A stretch of DNA of 64,000 nt from Deltaproteobacteria bacterium HGW-Deltaproteobacteria-8 (GCA_002840405.1 PHAR01000006.1:62001-126000), one strand, 5' to 3'. Numbered from the stretch's first letter, positions 10,234 to 19,772 are shown. Numbers and translations: made by a program. The notes: generated by a model not told the origin, from the sequence alone.

Positions 10234-11550
10234 ATGTCCAAAGTCCGTGTGCACACCATCAGTCTGGGCTGCCCCAAGAACCGCGTGGACACCGAGCGCC
10301 TGCTTGGCGCGCTGGGCCGCAATTTTGCCCCGGCCGACAGCGTGGCCGCCTCCGACCTCGTGCTCATCAACACCTGCGGGTTCATCCGCCCGGCTGTGGA
10401 GGAATCCATCGAGACCATCCTCGCGGCCATCCGCGAAGCCGCCGAGGCCGACCCCCGCCCGGTGCTGGCCGTGGCCGGATGCCTGGTCTCGCGCTACGGG
10501 CAGGCCGACCTGGCGGCGGACCTGCCCGAGGTGAACCTCTGGCTCTCCACGCGTGAATTGGAAACCTGGCCCGCCCTGGTGGGCGCGGCCCTGGGCAGGA
10601 AAAACCTCGAAGCCCTGGGCCCGCGCCGCCTGAGCACCGGCCCGGCCTACGCCTACCTCAAGGTCAGCGAGGGCTGCTCGCACAAGTGCGCCTTCTGCAC
10701 CATTCCCTCCATCCGGGGCAGGCATGTTGTAAGCCGCCCCCTGGACGAGCTGGAGCGCGAGGCGCGCCTGCTGGTTACGCAGGGCGGCGTGTCCGAGCTG
10801 GTCATCGTGGGCCAGGACGTGACCTCCTATGGCCGCGACCTGGGCCTCAAGGACGGGCTCAAGCACCTGCTGGACAGGCTCCTGCCCATCAAGGGCCTCA
10901 AGTGGCTGCGGCTCATGTACCTGTACCCGGCCGGCCTCACCGACGGGCTGCTCAAGCACATGGCGAGCCTGACTGGTCCGGGCCTGCCTCTTCTGCCGTA
11001 TTTCGACATCCCGCTGCAGCACGCCCACCCGGACATCCTGGCGGCCATGGGCCGGCCCTTTGCCCGCGACCCCTCGCTGGTCATCGACCGCGTGCGCAAG
11101 CACTTCCCGGACGCGGCCCTGCGCACCAGCCTCATCGTGGGCTATCCCGGCGAAACCGATGCGCACTTCAAGGCCCTCAAGGCCTTTGTGCAGCGCACGC
11201 GGTTCGCGCACCTGGGCGTGTTCCCCTACCACCAGGAGGAGGGCACCCCGGCGGCCAGCCTGCCGGGCCAGGTGCCCCAGGGCGTCAAGACCCGGCGCAA
11301 GAACGCGCTCATGAAGCTCCAGGAAGGCATCAGCCGCGAGCATCTGTCCGGCCTCGTGGGGCAGCGCCTGGAGGTGCTGGTGGAGGAGCCGAGCCCGGAA
11401 TGGCCCGGACTGCACGTGGGCCGGGTGTGGTTCCAGGCCCCGGAGGTGGACGGCGTGACCTATGTCAGCGGCCCCAAGGTGCGCCCCGGCAAGATCGTCC
11501 TCGCCGACATCGAGCAGGCCCAGAGCTACGACCTGGTGGCCCTGGCCTAG
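10234..11550 (+). CDS. rimO: Ribosomal protein S12 methylthiotransferase
   Basis: A radical-SAM enzyme that methylthiolates the conserved Asp of ribosomal protein S12. Three domains are visible. The UPF0004 domain (VHTISLGCPKNRVDTERLLG, NTCGFI, AGCLVSRYG) binds the auxiliary 4Fe-4S cluster through Cys in CPKN, NTCG and AGCL. The radical-SAM core carries CSHKCAFCTIP (CxxxCxxC). A C-terminal TRAM-like region ends the protein. The CPKNRVD signature separates RimO from MiaB. The ATG at 10234 (438 residues) is preferred over 10213 because GGAAAAAGG lies 7 bases upstream. It is transcribed divergently from the kinase. Confidence 0.96.
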   Translation: MSKVRVHTISLGCPKNRVDTERLLGALGRNFAPADSVAASDLVLINTCGFIRPAVEESIETILAAIREAAEADPRPVLAVAGCLVSRYGQADLAADLPEVNLWLSTRELETWPALVGAALGRKNLEALGPRRLSTGPAYAYLKVSEGCSHKCAFCTIPSIRGRHVVSRPLDELEREARLLVTQGGVSELVIVGQDVTSYGRDLGLKDGLKHLLDRLLPIKGLKWLRLMYLYPAGLTDGLLKHMASLTGPGLPLLPYFDIPLQHAHPDILAAMGRPFARDPSLVIDRVRKHFPDAALRTSLIVGYPGETDAHFKALKAFVQRTRFAHLGVFPYHQEEGTPAASLPGQVPQGVKTRRKNALMKLQEGISREHLSGLVGQRLEVLVEEPSPEWPGLHVGRVWFQAPEVDGVTYVSGPKVRPGKIVLADIEQAQSYDLVALA

Positions 11551-11614
11551 CACCGCATCAACCGTCGCACGCGTGAAACGGGCGGAGACGCCGCCCAAGC
11601 AGGAGAGTCTGAAC

Positions 11615-12115
11615 ATGCCCAGGCGCAGAAGTCCAGGTCCGGCGGCTGGATATACCCACCGCACGCACGTCATCGTCAACGTCAACCAGGAGTTCCGGGG
11701 CCGGCTGACCACCGGGCAGCGGGTGGCCGACGCCGTGGCGCGCATCGTGGGCGGCTGGCCGTTCATCATCTGCCAGAGCGTGCTGATCCTGGCCTGGGTG
11801 GTCGCCAATGGCTTCCTCTTTTACCAGGCCGCGGCCAACCCCGGCTATTTCAAGGCCTGGGACCCCTACCCGTTCATCCTGCTCAACCTGGTGCTGAGCT
11901 TCCAGGCCGCCTACACCGGCCCCATCGTCATGATGAGCCAGAACCGCCAGGCCGAGAAAGACCGGCTCATGGCCGAGCAGGACTATCAGGTGAACGTCAC
12001 GGCCGAGGAGGAGATCAAGGTCATCATGGAGCATCTGGTGCACCAGGATGAGCTGATTCTGGAGCTCATGGCCCGGCTGGACAAGCTGACCCAGGCCCCG
12101 GACAGCGAGGAGTAG
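11615..12115 (+). CDS. DUF1003 family membrane protein
   Basis: A 166-residue DUF1003 protein. Residues ~60-85 (WPFIICQSVLILAWVVANGF) and ~95-118 (YPFILLNLVLSFQAAYTG) are the two membrane helices. The family hallmark SQNRQAEKDR follows, and then a charged C-terminal helix likely to be cytoplasmic. AGGAGAG precedes the ATG. It lies 64 bases after rimO and could be its second cistron. No biochemical function is established for the family. Confidence 0.88.
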   Translation: MPRRRSPGPAAGYTHRTHVIVNVNQEFRGRLTTGQRVADAVARIVGGWPFIICQSVLILAWVVANGFLFYQAAANPGYFKAWDPYPFILLNLVLSFQAAYTGPIVMMSQNRQAEKDRLMAEQDYQVNVTAEEEIKVIMEHLVHQDELILELMARLDKLTQAPDSEE

Positions 12116-12154
12116 GGCTGCCGGAGAATTTTGGGATGCGGCGGCGCTGAAAGA

Positions 12155-12193
12155 GAAGCGGGCACAGGGGCAGCCGCTCCCGATGCCCGCTTC
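12155..12193. terminator. Bidirectional terminator between the DUF1003 gene and the chemoreceptor gene
   Basis: A perfect 10-bp stem, GAAGCGGGCA/TGCCCGCTTC, with a 19-base loop lies between two convergent genes. Pyrimidine-rich tails occur on both strands (GTGCTTTGTCTTTG on plus, TCTTTC on minus). Confidence 0.7.
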
Positions 12194-12217
12194 GTGCTTT
12201 GTCTTTGTTGCCTGGGA

Positions 12218-14170
12218 CTACTGGCGCAAGGTCTTGCGCTGGGCCGCCTGCATTGGCTTCTTCCTGCCCGCTCCGGCTCCTCCCGAAGCGGGAGCCGTCT
12301 TGCCCGTGCCGTTGCCGTTGCCATTCCCCTTGGCTGCGGACACGGCGAGATCGCGCCGGTGGTGTTCGCTCTTGAAATAATCGCACTTGGCGCACTGGGC
12401 GATCTTTGAGGCGTAGTCGCCCTGGACGATCCCGCCGCATAGGGTCCCCTGGACAATGGCGCAGTCCTTGCCGTGCTCCGGCCAGGCCGGGCAGATGCCC
12501 ATCTCGGCGGCCTTGGCTCCGCCTTTTTCCCTGCCGCAACGCTTGAATTCCCAGCACTCCTGTGAGGCTTCCGCTCCCAGCGCAGTCAGGTCCCGGGAGC
12601 TGGCATCGTCCGTGATGCCTTCGATCAGGCGCCGCAGGTCGCTGGCCCGGCCGGACATCGCAAGGATCGACAAGGCGGCGTTGCTCATGGAGGCTGTGGT
12701 GTGCACGGCGATGTTGTTGGTCTCCTCCACCGTCCGGTTGATCTGCGAGACGGCGGCGGACTGCTCCTCGGCCGCTGCGGCGATGGCATGGACCTGACCG
12801 CTGGTCTGCTCCGCCAGGTCCAGGATCCCGGTCAGGGACGAGCCGGAGACGCTGGCCTGTTCGGTGACCTCGCTGATGCCCTTGGAGACCTCTTCCATTT
12901 CTGCGGCGGCGGATTTGACGCTCTCCTGGATGCCCGAGATGACCGAGCCCACCTCTCCGGTGGCGCTCATGGTCTTTTCGGCCAGCTTGCGCACCTCGTC
13001 GGCCACCACGGCAAAGCCGCGCCCGGCGTCGCCCGCGCGGGCGGCCTCGATGGCGGCGTTGAGCGCCAGGAGGTTGGTCTGGTCGGCGATGTCGTTGATG
13101 ACGTAAATGATCTTGCCGATGTCGTCGGCCTGGGAGTCGAGCTTGTGCACCCGGGCCTTGAGGTCGCCGATGACCGCGTCCACGGCCGCGATGCGCGCGA
13201 CCAGGCTCTCGAGGGTCTGCGTGCCTTCCGTGGCCTTGTCGCTGGCGCCCTTGGCCATGGACGCCGCCTCCGTGGAGTTGCGCGCCACCTCCAGCACCGT
13301 GGAGTTCATCTCCTCCATGGCCGTGGCCGACTCGCCAGCATACTCCAGGAGGCGCTTGGCGTCGTCGTTGGCGCCGGTGATGCGCACGGCCAGCTCTTCC
13401 GAGGCCATGGTCACCTCGGCGGAGATGCCCAGAGACTCCTGGACCAGCTGTTTGGTGGTCTGGGCATGGCTGGCCAGGGCCTCCTCCTGCGCCCTGATCT
13501 GGGTCAGGTCGAAGTAGATGGTCATGGAGCCAAGCACCTGGCCGTCATTGTCGCGAAGCGGGTTGGCGCTGACCCGCAAGATCCTCTTGTTGTTCTTGAC
13601 CGTCGTGAGCTTGGTCTCGCGCTCGATCTTCTTGTTCTGTTTGAGGGCCTCCAGCGAGGTGGTGGACCGGTTGGCGTCATGGAAAAACACCTCGCCCGGG
13701 GTCTTGCCGGCGAAATCGGTTTCATTGCCGTCCAGGTCCAGCAGGCTGATCAGTATGGGGCTCATGTGGGAGATGTGGCCTGTGGCGTCCAGGGCAAGGT
13801 AGGGGTACGACTCGGACAGGCAGCCCAGGACGCCCTCGGCAAAGCCCAGGGTCTTTTTGAGCTCGGCGGCCATGGCGTTCAGCGTGCGGCCAAGGGGAGC
13901 CATGTCCGCGGGCAGGTCCTCGCCGACAACCGCGTCCAGGTCTCCCCCCCCCAGGCGCCGGGCAAAGGCGGTCATCCGGGCGGTCGCATCCGTCAGCAGC
14001 CCGCGCGAGGCAGCCCAGACGGCGGCTCCCGTCGCAAGCGACAGGGCCAAGGCAGTCACCCAGGCAAGCCAGGGCCAGGCGGCGTGGGAGGCCCAAAGCG
14101 AGGCTGCGGCTGTCAGAACGGCTCCAGCCAGGGCAACGCAAAAGAGCCGTGCACTCAAGGAAGGTTTCAT
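12218..14170 (-). CDS. Methyl-accepting chemotaxis protein with PAS sensor and Cys-rich C-terminal motif
   Basis: A 650-residue chemoreceptor. Two nearly adjacent TM helices (~8-30 and ~33-56) leave no room for a periplasmic ligand domain. A HAMP-like segment and a PAS domain (~115-230) follow, then a signalling hairpin with the invariant [18 protein letters not shown] tip. So the signal is probably sensed inside the cell. After the hairpin comes a Cys module (~553-617: [36 protein letters not shown]) known from deltaproteobacterial signalling proteins, probably binding metal or a cluster. A Gly-Asn linker and a basic tail finish the protein. The PAS may hold a cofactor, but no diagnostic residue settles this. 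Confidence 0.92.
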   Translation of the reverse strand: MKPSLSARLFCVALAGAVLTAAASLWASHAAWPWLAWVTALALSLATGAAVWAASRGLLTDATARMTAFARRLGGGDLDAVVGEDLPADMAPLGRTLNAMAAELKKTLGFAEGVLGCLSESYPYLALDATGHISHMSPILISLLDLDGNETDFAGKTPGEVFFHDANRSTTSLEALKQNKKIERETKLTTVKNNKRILRVSANPLRDNDGQVLGSMTIYFDLTQIRAQEEALASHAQTTKQLVQESLGISAEVTMASEELAVRITGANDDAKRLLEYAGESATAMEEMNSTVLEVARNSTEAASMAKGASDKATEGTQTLESLVARIAAVDAVIGDLKARVHKLDSQADDIGKIIYVINDIADQTNLLALNAAIEAARAGDAGRGFAVVADEVRKLAEKTMSATGEVGSVISGIQESVKSAAAEMEEVSKGISEVTEQASVSGSSLTGILDLAEQTSGQVHAIAAAAEEQSAAVSQINRTVEETNNIAVHTTASMSNAALSILAMSGRASDLRRLIEGITDDASSRDLTALGAEASQECWEFKRCGREKGGAKAAEMGICPAWPEHGKDCAIVQGTLCGGIVQGDYASKIAQCAKCDYFKSEHHRRDLAVSAAKGNGNGNGTGKTAPASGGAGAGRKKPMQAAQRKTLRQ

Positions 14171-14246
14171 CGGGGGCCTCCAGAAAGGTGCTGTGTGCCG
14201 CTCACGGCCGAGGTGCGGACCAGGGATCGTTGCGGGGGATCACAGG

Positions 14247-14275
14247 GCAATAGAAGGATATGTAATACAGGTCAA
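14247..14275 (-). promoter_or_regulatory. Candidate sigma-70 promoter of the chemoreceptor gene
   Basis: On the minus strand TTGACC is followed after exactly 17 bases by TATTGC, in a locally AT-rich patch about 77 bases upstream of the start codon. No sigma-28 or sigma-54 element was found here. Confidence 0.4.
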
Positions 14276-14440
14276 GGGGGTGCGATACTTGGAAGACCTG
14301 TCTCCAGCTGCCGGTCCGACCCGCAGCTGAAGGGGGCAAGCTGGGCATGGAGGAAACAGGTCGGGGTGGAGCAGCCGTGGCCCAAAGTGTGTTGCAGACG
14401 GCCCTGCTGCGTGCCGCGGCGTTCTTCCAGGCAGAACGGA

Positions 14441-14480
14441 AAAGGCTCCTTCCGGCGGCTTGGTGCTGGAAGGAGCCTTT
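14441..14480 (-). terminator. Terminator of the DUF2892 gene
   Basis: A perfect 13-bp stem, AAAGGCTCCTTCC/GGAAGGAGCCTTT, with a 14-base loop, 17 bases beyond the stop codon. The minus-strand tail is TTTTCC. The A/T ends make it potentially bidirectional. Confidence 0.85.
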
Positions 14481-14497
14481 CTCGCAACGGGGAACGG

Positions 14498-14698
14498 TCA
14501 GCGCGTGGGGCAGGTGTTGATGCCGAGCAGGGTGTACAGCATGCAGTAGCCCATGAGTCCCGTGCCCAGCGGGATGATGCCAAGGAGCCCCCACCACCAC
14601 AGCGCGTCTCCGCTTTTCAGGAAGTAGACCAGGGAGAGCAGCACGAGCCCGCCCACAATGCGCAAAACTTTGTCGATGCCGCCAACGTTCGCTTTCAT
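14498..14698 (-). CDS. DUF2892 (YgaP-like) small membrane protein
   Basis: A 66-residue protein matching DUF2892, the membrane part of YgaP-type proteins. It opens MKANVGGIDKVLRIVGGLVL, with the family's N-V-G-x-x-D-R/K-x-x-R-I-x-x-G pattern. Helices at ~13-28 and ~33-55 follow, and it ends GINTCPTR. The C-terminal TLLGINTCP is characteristic. No rhodanese domain is attached. It lies between the RND pump and the chemoreceptor, transcribed in the same direction, with its own terminator. Its function is unknown; sulfur-related roles are suggested only by fusion partners in other species. Confidence 0.85.
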   Translation of the reverse strand: MKANVGGIDKVLRIVGGLVLLSLVYFLKSGDALWWWGLLGIIPLGTGLMGYCMLYTLLGINTCPTR

Positions 14699-14781
14699 GC
14701 TTGCCTCCAGTGGTTAGAGGGTTGGGAGCACGCTTTGGCCTCAGGTTTTCCACCCGCCCCCCTCTCCCAAAGGGGCCAACC

Positions 14782-14823
14782 GCGTTCGGATTTTCGAGGG
14801 TCCCCCCTCGAAAATCCGAACGC
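14782..14823. repeat. Perfect 19-bp inverted repeat with a 4-base loop
   Basis: The arm GCGTTCGGATTTTCGAGGG (14782-14800) pairs perfectly with 14805-14823 around TCCC. It lies 76 bases beyond the stop of the RND permease and upstream of the DUF2892 gene on the same strand. There is no U-run after it, so it is not a standard intrinsic terminator. RNA stabilisation, attenuation or a palindromic element are possible. Confidence 0.85.
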
Positions 14824-14898
14824 ATTGCCTGAGCCAGCCCAGCCAGCGCCTCTGCCCTGGCCGCCCCGGCCCAGGCCCTGCGGGGATTCTAAAGGGCC

Positions 14899-17800
14899 TC
14901 AGGCCCTTTGGCCGCCGGAGGCATCTTTTCCCGCCTCGGCCTGCTCGTGCCTGCGCTGGTCCAGGTAGTACATCACCGGCACCACCATGCGCGAGAACAG
15001 CGTGGCCGCGACCTCTCCGGCCAAAAGCGATATGGCCAGGCCCTGGAAGATGGGGTCGAAGAGGATGACGAACGCCCCTGCCACCACGGCCAGGGCGGTG
15101 AGCAGCATGGGCCGGAAGCGCACGGCCCCGGCCTCGATGACCGAGTCCTCCAGGCTGTGGCCCTCGGCCCGGCGCAGGTTGATGAAGTCCACCAGGATGA
15201 TGGAGTTGCGCACCACGATGCCCGCCCCGGCGATGAAGCCGATCATGCTGGTGGCCGTGAAGAACGAGCCCGAGAGCGCGTGCGCCGGGATGATGCCGAT
15301 GAGCGAGAGCGGGATGGGCGACATGATGGCGATGGGCGTGGTGTAGGAGCCGAACCAGCCCACCACCAGGATGTAGATGAGGATCATGACCACGCCGAAG
15401 GCCAGGCCCATGTCGCGGAAGACCTCATAGGTGATCTGCCACTCGCCGTCCCATTTCATGCTGTAGTCGTTGCTGGAGAAGGGCAGGTGGGTGCGCAGGC
15501 GCGGCAGCTCCCTCTTGTCGGATGATGACGACTGCCACGCGCCCTGGCCCTTGCCCGCGAGCTTGTCCAGCGCCGCGTCGATGCGGGCCATGCCGTAGAC
15601 CGGGCTTTCCTCGCGCCCGGCCATGTCGCCGGTGACATAGACCACGGGCAGCATGTTCTTGTGGTAGATGGCCGGGGGCGTGACGGCCTGCTCAAGCGTG
15701 GCCAGCTGCCCCAGGGACACCACGTGGCCGCCGGAGGCGTCCGTGCCGCGCACCGGGATGGCCGAAAGCTCCGCCACCGAGGCCCGGCGCGACACGGGCA
15801 GGCGCACCACGATGGGCACGTCCTCGCGCGAGTTCACGTCGTGCAGCAGCCCGGCCTTGTCCCCGCCCACGGAGGCCGCGACGACGCGCCTGGCGCGCTC
15901 CGGGTCCACGCCGTTCTTGAGCGCCTTGTCGGTCTCCACGTTGATGCGCGTCTCGGTTTTGGGGTCGTTCACCAGCCAGTCCACGTCGACAACGCTCTCG
16001 GTGCTGGCGAAGACCTCCTTGATCTGCCGGGCCACGCGCACGCGGCCCTCAAGGCTGGGGCCGTAGATTTCGGCCACCAGGGTCTGCAAAACGGGCGGGC
16101 CGGGCGGCACCTCCACCACCTTGATGCGCGCCCCGAGCTTTTTGGCGATGGGCAGCATGGCCTGGCGGGTGCGCCCGGCGATCTGGTGGCTGGAGGCGCT
16201 GCGATCGCCGCGCGGGGTCAGGTTGACCTGGATCTCGGCCACGTTCGGTCCCTGGCGCAGGTAGTAGTGGCGCACCAGGCCGTTGAAGGAGAAGGGTGCT
16301 GCGGTGCCGGTGTAGAGCTCGGCGTCGGTGACCTCGGGCTGGTCCAGGACCACGCGGGAGAGCTGCTCGGCCGCGCTGGCCGTGGCCTCAAGCGGCGTGC
16401 CGTCGGGCATGTCGATGACCACCTCGAACTCGCCCTTGTTGTCAAAGGGCAGCATCTTCACCAGCACGGCCTTGAGCGGGAACAGCGAGATGGCGGCCGC
16501 GAGCAGGCCAGCCACGCCCAGCAGGAAATGCCTGCGGTACCTGGGCTCGTTGATGAGCCGGCCCATGACCTTGCGGTAGAGCTGGGTGGCGCGGTCGTCG
16601 TGCTTCTCGTGTTCGTCTTTCTTCGCGGGCTTGAGCAGGCGCAGCGAGGTCCAGGGCGTGATGATGAAGGCCACGGCCATGGACAAGAGCATGGCCACGG
16701 AGGCGCCCACGGGCATGGGCCGCATGTACGGCCCCATGAGTCCGCCCACGAAGCCCATGGGCATGATGGCCGCGATGACCGTGAAGGTGGCCAGCACCAG
16801 CGGCGCGCGCACCTCGTTCACGGCCTCGATGATGATGCGCACGAAGGGGCGCCCCTGGGAGCCGGGCAGGCGCACGTGGCGCACGATGTTCTCCACGTCC
16901 ACGATGGGGTCGTCCACCAGGATGCCGATGCAGAAAATGAGCGCGAAGAGCGTCACGCGGTTCAGCGTGTAGCCAAGGAACCAGTAGGTGGCCAGCGTCA
17001 CGGCCAGGGTCACCGGCACGGCCACCATGACCACAAAACTGGCGCGCAGGCCCAGGAACAGCGCCACGATGCAGCCCACGGAGATGGCTGCGATGAAGAG
17101 GTGCTGCAAAAGCTCGTCGCTCTTGTCCTTGGCCGTCTTGCCGTAGTCGCGCACCACGGTGGTGTGCAATCCGGCCGGGATGACGCTGCCGCGCAGGGTG
17201 TCGATCTTCTTTAGCGCGTCCTCGCAGAGGGTGGTGGCGTTGACCCCGGCGCGCTTGGCCACGCTCAAGGTCACCGAGGGCAGCACGCGGCCTGGCGACT
17301 CCTTGATGCCCTTGGCCGCGGCCTTGGCCCCGGGCGCGAAGAACACATAGTCCGTGGGCTCCTCAAAGCCGTCGCGCACGCTGGCCACGTCGCCCAGGTA
17401 CACGGGGCGTCCCTGGTGCATGGCCACCACAACGCGGCCCACATCGCCGGGGGTCTTGAGGAAGCTGTCCAGGCGCACCCCGAAGCGCTCACCATTGGTG
17501 GTGAATCCCCCGCTCTGGGCGGCCTGGTTCTGGGCGCGCAGGGCATCGGCCACGTCCAGGGCGTCGAGGCCCAGCGCCCGCAGCCGGTCCGGATCCACGT
17601 CCACGGTGATGCTGCGGGTGCGGCCGCCGGTGAGGGTCACCTCGCTCACTCCGGGGAGCGTGCGCACGACTTCCGCCGCCTCCGCCGCCACCTGGCGCAA
17701 GCTGCGGCCGTCAAAGCCGTCGCCGTGGAAGCTCACGGCCAGCACCGGCACGTCGTCGATGCTGCGGGGCTTCAAGATGGGCTGGGAGCAGCCGGGCGGA

Positions 17801-18330
17801 ATCCAGTCCAGGTGCTGGTAGAGCTTGGCGTAGGTCTTGACCACGCTCTTCTCGGTGTCCTGGCCCACGAGAAAGCGGACGGTGGTCAGCGCGCGACCGT
17901 CCTCGGCCGTGGAATACACGTACTCCACGCCGGGAATCTCCCACAGTATCTTCTCCATGGGGCCGATGACGCGGGTCTCGATCTCCCTGGGGGTGGCGCC
18001 GGGCATCTCGACCATGACGTCGATCATGGGCACGAGGATCTGCGGCTCCTCCTCGCTCGGGGTGCGCAGCACGGCGAACACGCCGAGCAAGAGCGAGCCC
18101 AGGATGATCAGCGGCACCAGCTTGGAATTGACGAAGCTCGCGGTGATGCGCGACATGAGCGCATGATCGCGCGGTCCCCCTTCGGGGGATCTATGGGTGT
18201 TGTTGCCCTCTGCCGGGATGCTCGGCTCCGGGCTGCCGGGGCCTGAGGCCTCGGACACGGGTTCCTTGGATACGGGCGTTTCGGATTTGTTGGCTTCCGG
18301 GCCGCCGGGGGTCTGGGGCGTGTCGCTCAT
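14899..18330 (-). CDS. RND-family efflux permease
   Basis: A 1143-residue inner-membrane proton/drug antiporter of the AcrB/HAE1-like RND family. A Pro/Ser/Glu-rich N-terminal extension (~1-65) precedes TM1, then a porter domain with IPGVEYVYSTAEDGR and a helix block (~400-580). TM4 keeps the Asp pair of the proton relay (GILVDDPIVDVEN). A second porter domain and a last block with GAGIVVRNSIILVDF follow, where the position near AcrB Lys940 appears as Arg. It lies 9 bases after its adaptor gene in one operon. No TolC-like outer-membrane gene is in the window. A GGCCCTTT-type hairpin overlaps the stop codon. The substrate is unknown. Confidence 0.93.
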   Translation of the reverse strand: MSDTPQTPGGPEANKSETPVSKEPVSEASGPGSPEPSIPAEGNNTHRSPEGGPRDHALMSRITASFVNSKLVPLIILGSLLLGVFAVLRTPSEEEPQILVPMIDVMVEMPGATPREIETRVIGPMEKILWEIPGVEYVYSTAEDGRALTTVRFLVGQDTEKSVVKTYAKLYQHLDWIPPGCSQPILKPRSIDDVPVLAVSFHGDGFDGRSLRQVAAEAAEVVRTLPGVSEVTLTGGRTRSITVDVDPDRLRALGLDALDVADALRAQNQAAQSGGFTTNGERFGVRLDSFLKTPGDVGRVVVAMHQGRPVYLGDVASVRDGFEEPTDYVFFAPGAKAAAKGIKESPGRVLPSVTLSVAKRAGVNATTLCEDALKKIDTLRGSVIPAGLHTTVVRDYGKTAKDKSDELLQHLFIAAISVGCIVALFLGLRASFVVMVAVPVTLAVTLATYWFLGYTLNRVTLFALIFCIGILVDDPIVDVENIVRHVRLPGSQGRPFVRIIIEAVNEVRAPLVLATFTVIAAIMPMGFVGGLMGPYMRPMPVGASVAMLLSMAVAFIITPWTSLRLLKPAKKDEHEKHDDRATQLYRKVMGRLINEPRYRRHFLLGVAGLLAAAISLFPLKAVLVKMLPFDNKGEFEVVIDMPDGTPLEATASAAEQLSRVVLDQPEVTDAELYTGTAAPFSFNGLVRHYYLRQGPNVAEIQVNLTPRGDRSASSHQIAGRTRQAMLPIAKKLGARIKVVEVPPGPPVLQTLVAEIYGPSLEGRVRVARQIKEVFASTESVVDVDWLVNDPKTETRINVETDKALKNGVDPERARRVVAASVGGDKAGLLHDVNSREDVPIVVRLPVSRRASVAELSAIPVRGTDASGGHVVSLGQLATLEQAVTPPAIYHKNMLPVVYVTGDMAGREESPVYGMARIDAALDKLAGKGQGAWQSSSSDKRELPRLRTHLPFSSNDYSMKWDGEWQITYEVFRDMGLAFGVVMILIYILVVGWFGSYTTPIAIMSPIPLSLIGIIPAHALSGSFFTATSMIGFIAGAGIVVRNSIILVDFINLRRAEGHSLEDSVIEAGAVRFRPMLLTALAVVAGAFVILFDPIFQGLAISLLAGEVAATLFSRMVVPVMYYLDQRRHEQAEAGKDASGGQRA

Positions 18331-18339
18331 GGCCCCTGC

Positions 18340-19674
18340 CTACGGCTTCACCGCGAGGCGGTCGCCCTCGCGCAGGGTTTCCGGGCCGCCGTTGACCACG
18401 GTCTCGCCCTCGGTGAGGCCGGAGAGCACCTCCAGCAGGACGCCGGGCTCGGTCAGGGCCTCGGTCTGGGCCTGGACGATGTAGCTCTGGCCGTCCAGCT
18501 CGGCCTTGAGAAAGGCCCCGCCGACCTTGACCAGGCGCAGGCGCAGCACGCCCTTCTCGTCCACCACCAGGGCCGTGGTCAGCTCGCCGCGCTGGCGGAT
18601 GGCGCTGGCCGGGATGAGCAGCTTCCGGGTCTTGGCCACGGGCACGCAGACTTTCCCGAACATGCCCGCGCGGGGGCGGTTGGCGTGCGCGCTGGCCTGG
18701 GTGGCGTTGTCCTGGCGGGAAGGCTGGCCGGGGGGCTGCTCGGCTGTCTGGGTCGCGTTGGCCTGAAGCGCCGGGGCCTTGTAGTCGGCCCGGACCTTGA
18801 AAGTGCGCGTGGCCGGGTCCACGCGTCCAACCACGGTGGTCAGGCGCGTGATGAAAGGCGCGGGCGAGAGCGAGGGCACCAGCCCGAGTACCTGCATGCC
18901 CACGCCGACCAGCGGCAGAAGGCTCTCGTCGGCCTGGGCCTCCAGCTCGTAGCCGCCCTGCGCATCGCCTCCGGGGGCCATTTCATCCACGGAGGCCAGG
19001 GGCGCGCCCGCGTTGACAAAGGCCCCCTGGTCTACGAAGCGGCGCGAGAGCACGCCCCGGAAGGGCGCGGTGACGAGGCTGTAGCCCAAGAGTGAGCGTG
19101 CCTCGGCCCCCTGGTGCCCGGCGGAGGCGGCGCTGGCGGCCATGGCCTGCTCCTGCTTTTTCAGGGTCTGAAATTCCGTGCGCGCGCGGTCCAGCTCGTC
19201 CTGGCTGATGGCCTGCTGGGCGTAGAGCTTCTGCATGCGTTCCATGTTGACCTTGGCCAGGGCCGAGCGCGCGGTGAGGGCCTGGCGCTCCAGCCCGGCC
19301 TGCTGGGCCGTGGACTGGACGGCCTGCATGCGCTGCCTGAGCTCGCTGTCGTCGATGCGCAGAATGCTTTGTCCCTTTTCCACCACGTCGCCTTCAGCGG
19401 CCATGACCTCGACCACGGTGCCGGAGATCTTGCTGGCGAGCACCACGCTGTTGCGGGAGCGCACCTCGGCGGGCAGGCTGCGGCATTCGCGGGCGTCGAA
19501 CATGGCGGCGCGCACCGTGGGCGCGCTGACGCTCTTGGCCTGGGGGGCCTTGTCGCCGCCGCCGCAGGCGGAAACGAGCAGCCCCGCCGCCAGCACAAGG
19601 GGCAGGAGCGGGGCCGGGCGGCAGGGGATTTTGGCCTGGGCCTGGGCCTGTGGCAGGGACTGGGGCTGGGGCAT
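18340..19674 (-). CDS. RND efflux periplasmic adaptor (membrane fusion lipoprotein)
   Basis: A 444-residue HlyD/AcrA-type adaptor. The signal segment LLPLVLAAGLLVSACGGG ends in a lipobox (LVSAC), predicting a lipid-anchored periplasmic protein. The biotinyl-lipoyl half-motif SKISGTVVEVMAAEGDVVEKGQ, an alpha-hairpin (~110-190) and a barrel region follow. An Ala/Asn/Gln/Pro-rich low-complexity stretch near residue 310 is unusual. The ATG at 19674 has AGGAGGG 6 bases upstream; the open frame reaches 19728 but that start lacks such a site. It is the first gene of the two-gene RND operon. Confidence 0.93.
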   Translation of the reverse strand: MPQPQSLPQAQAQAKIPCRPAPLLPLVLAAGLLVSACGGGDKAPQAKSVSAPTVRAAMFDARECRSLPAEVRSRNSVVLASKISGTVVEVMAAEGDVVEKGQSILRIDDSELRQRMQAVQSTAQQAGLERQALTARSALAKVNMERMQKLYAQQAISQDELDRARTEFQTLKKQEQAMAASAASAGHQGAEARSLLGYSLVTAPFRGVLSRRFVDQGAFVNAGAPLASVDEMAPGGDAQGGYELEAQADESLLPLVGVGMQVLGLVPSLSPAPFITRLTTVVGRVDPATRTFKVRADYKAPALQANATQTAEQPPGQPSRQDNATQASAHANRPRAGMFGKVCVPVAKTRKLLIPASAIRQRGELTTALVVDEKGVLRLRLVKVGGAFLKAELDGQSYIVQAQTEALTEPGVLLEVLSGLTEGETVVNGGPETLREGDRLAVKP

Positions 19675-19743
19675 GGGCCCTCCTGGCTTCGTGTTCGACG
19701 AAAAGCGGAAGCCGCAACAAGGGGACATTGCGGACCTTATAGA

Positions 19744-19772
19744 TTTCTACTCAGCCTGGGTGTGTCCGTCAA
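19744..19772 (-). promoter_or_regulatory. Candidate sigma-70 promoter of the RND operon
   Basis: On the minus strand TTGACG and TAGAAA are separated by 17 bases, about 70 bases upstream of the adaptor start codon. The -35 is nearly perfect and the -10 keeps 4 of 6 positions. Confidence 0.45.

Larger units (their letters stand above)
14171..14497. other. Intergenic region, chemoreceptor promoter side
   Basis: No convincing gene. It holds a candidate sigma-70 promoter for the chemoreceptor (14247-14275) and the strong terminator of the DUF2892 gene (14441-14480). The remaining sequence shows nothing I can name. Confidence 0.6.
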
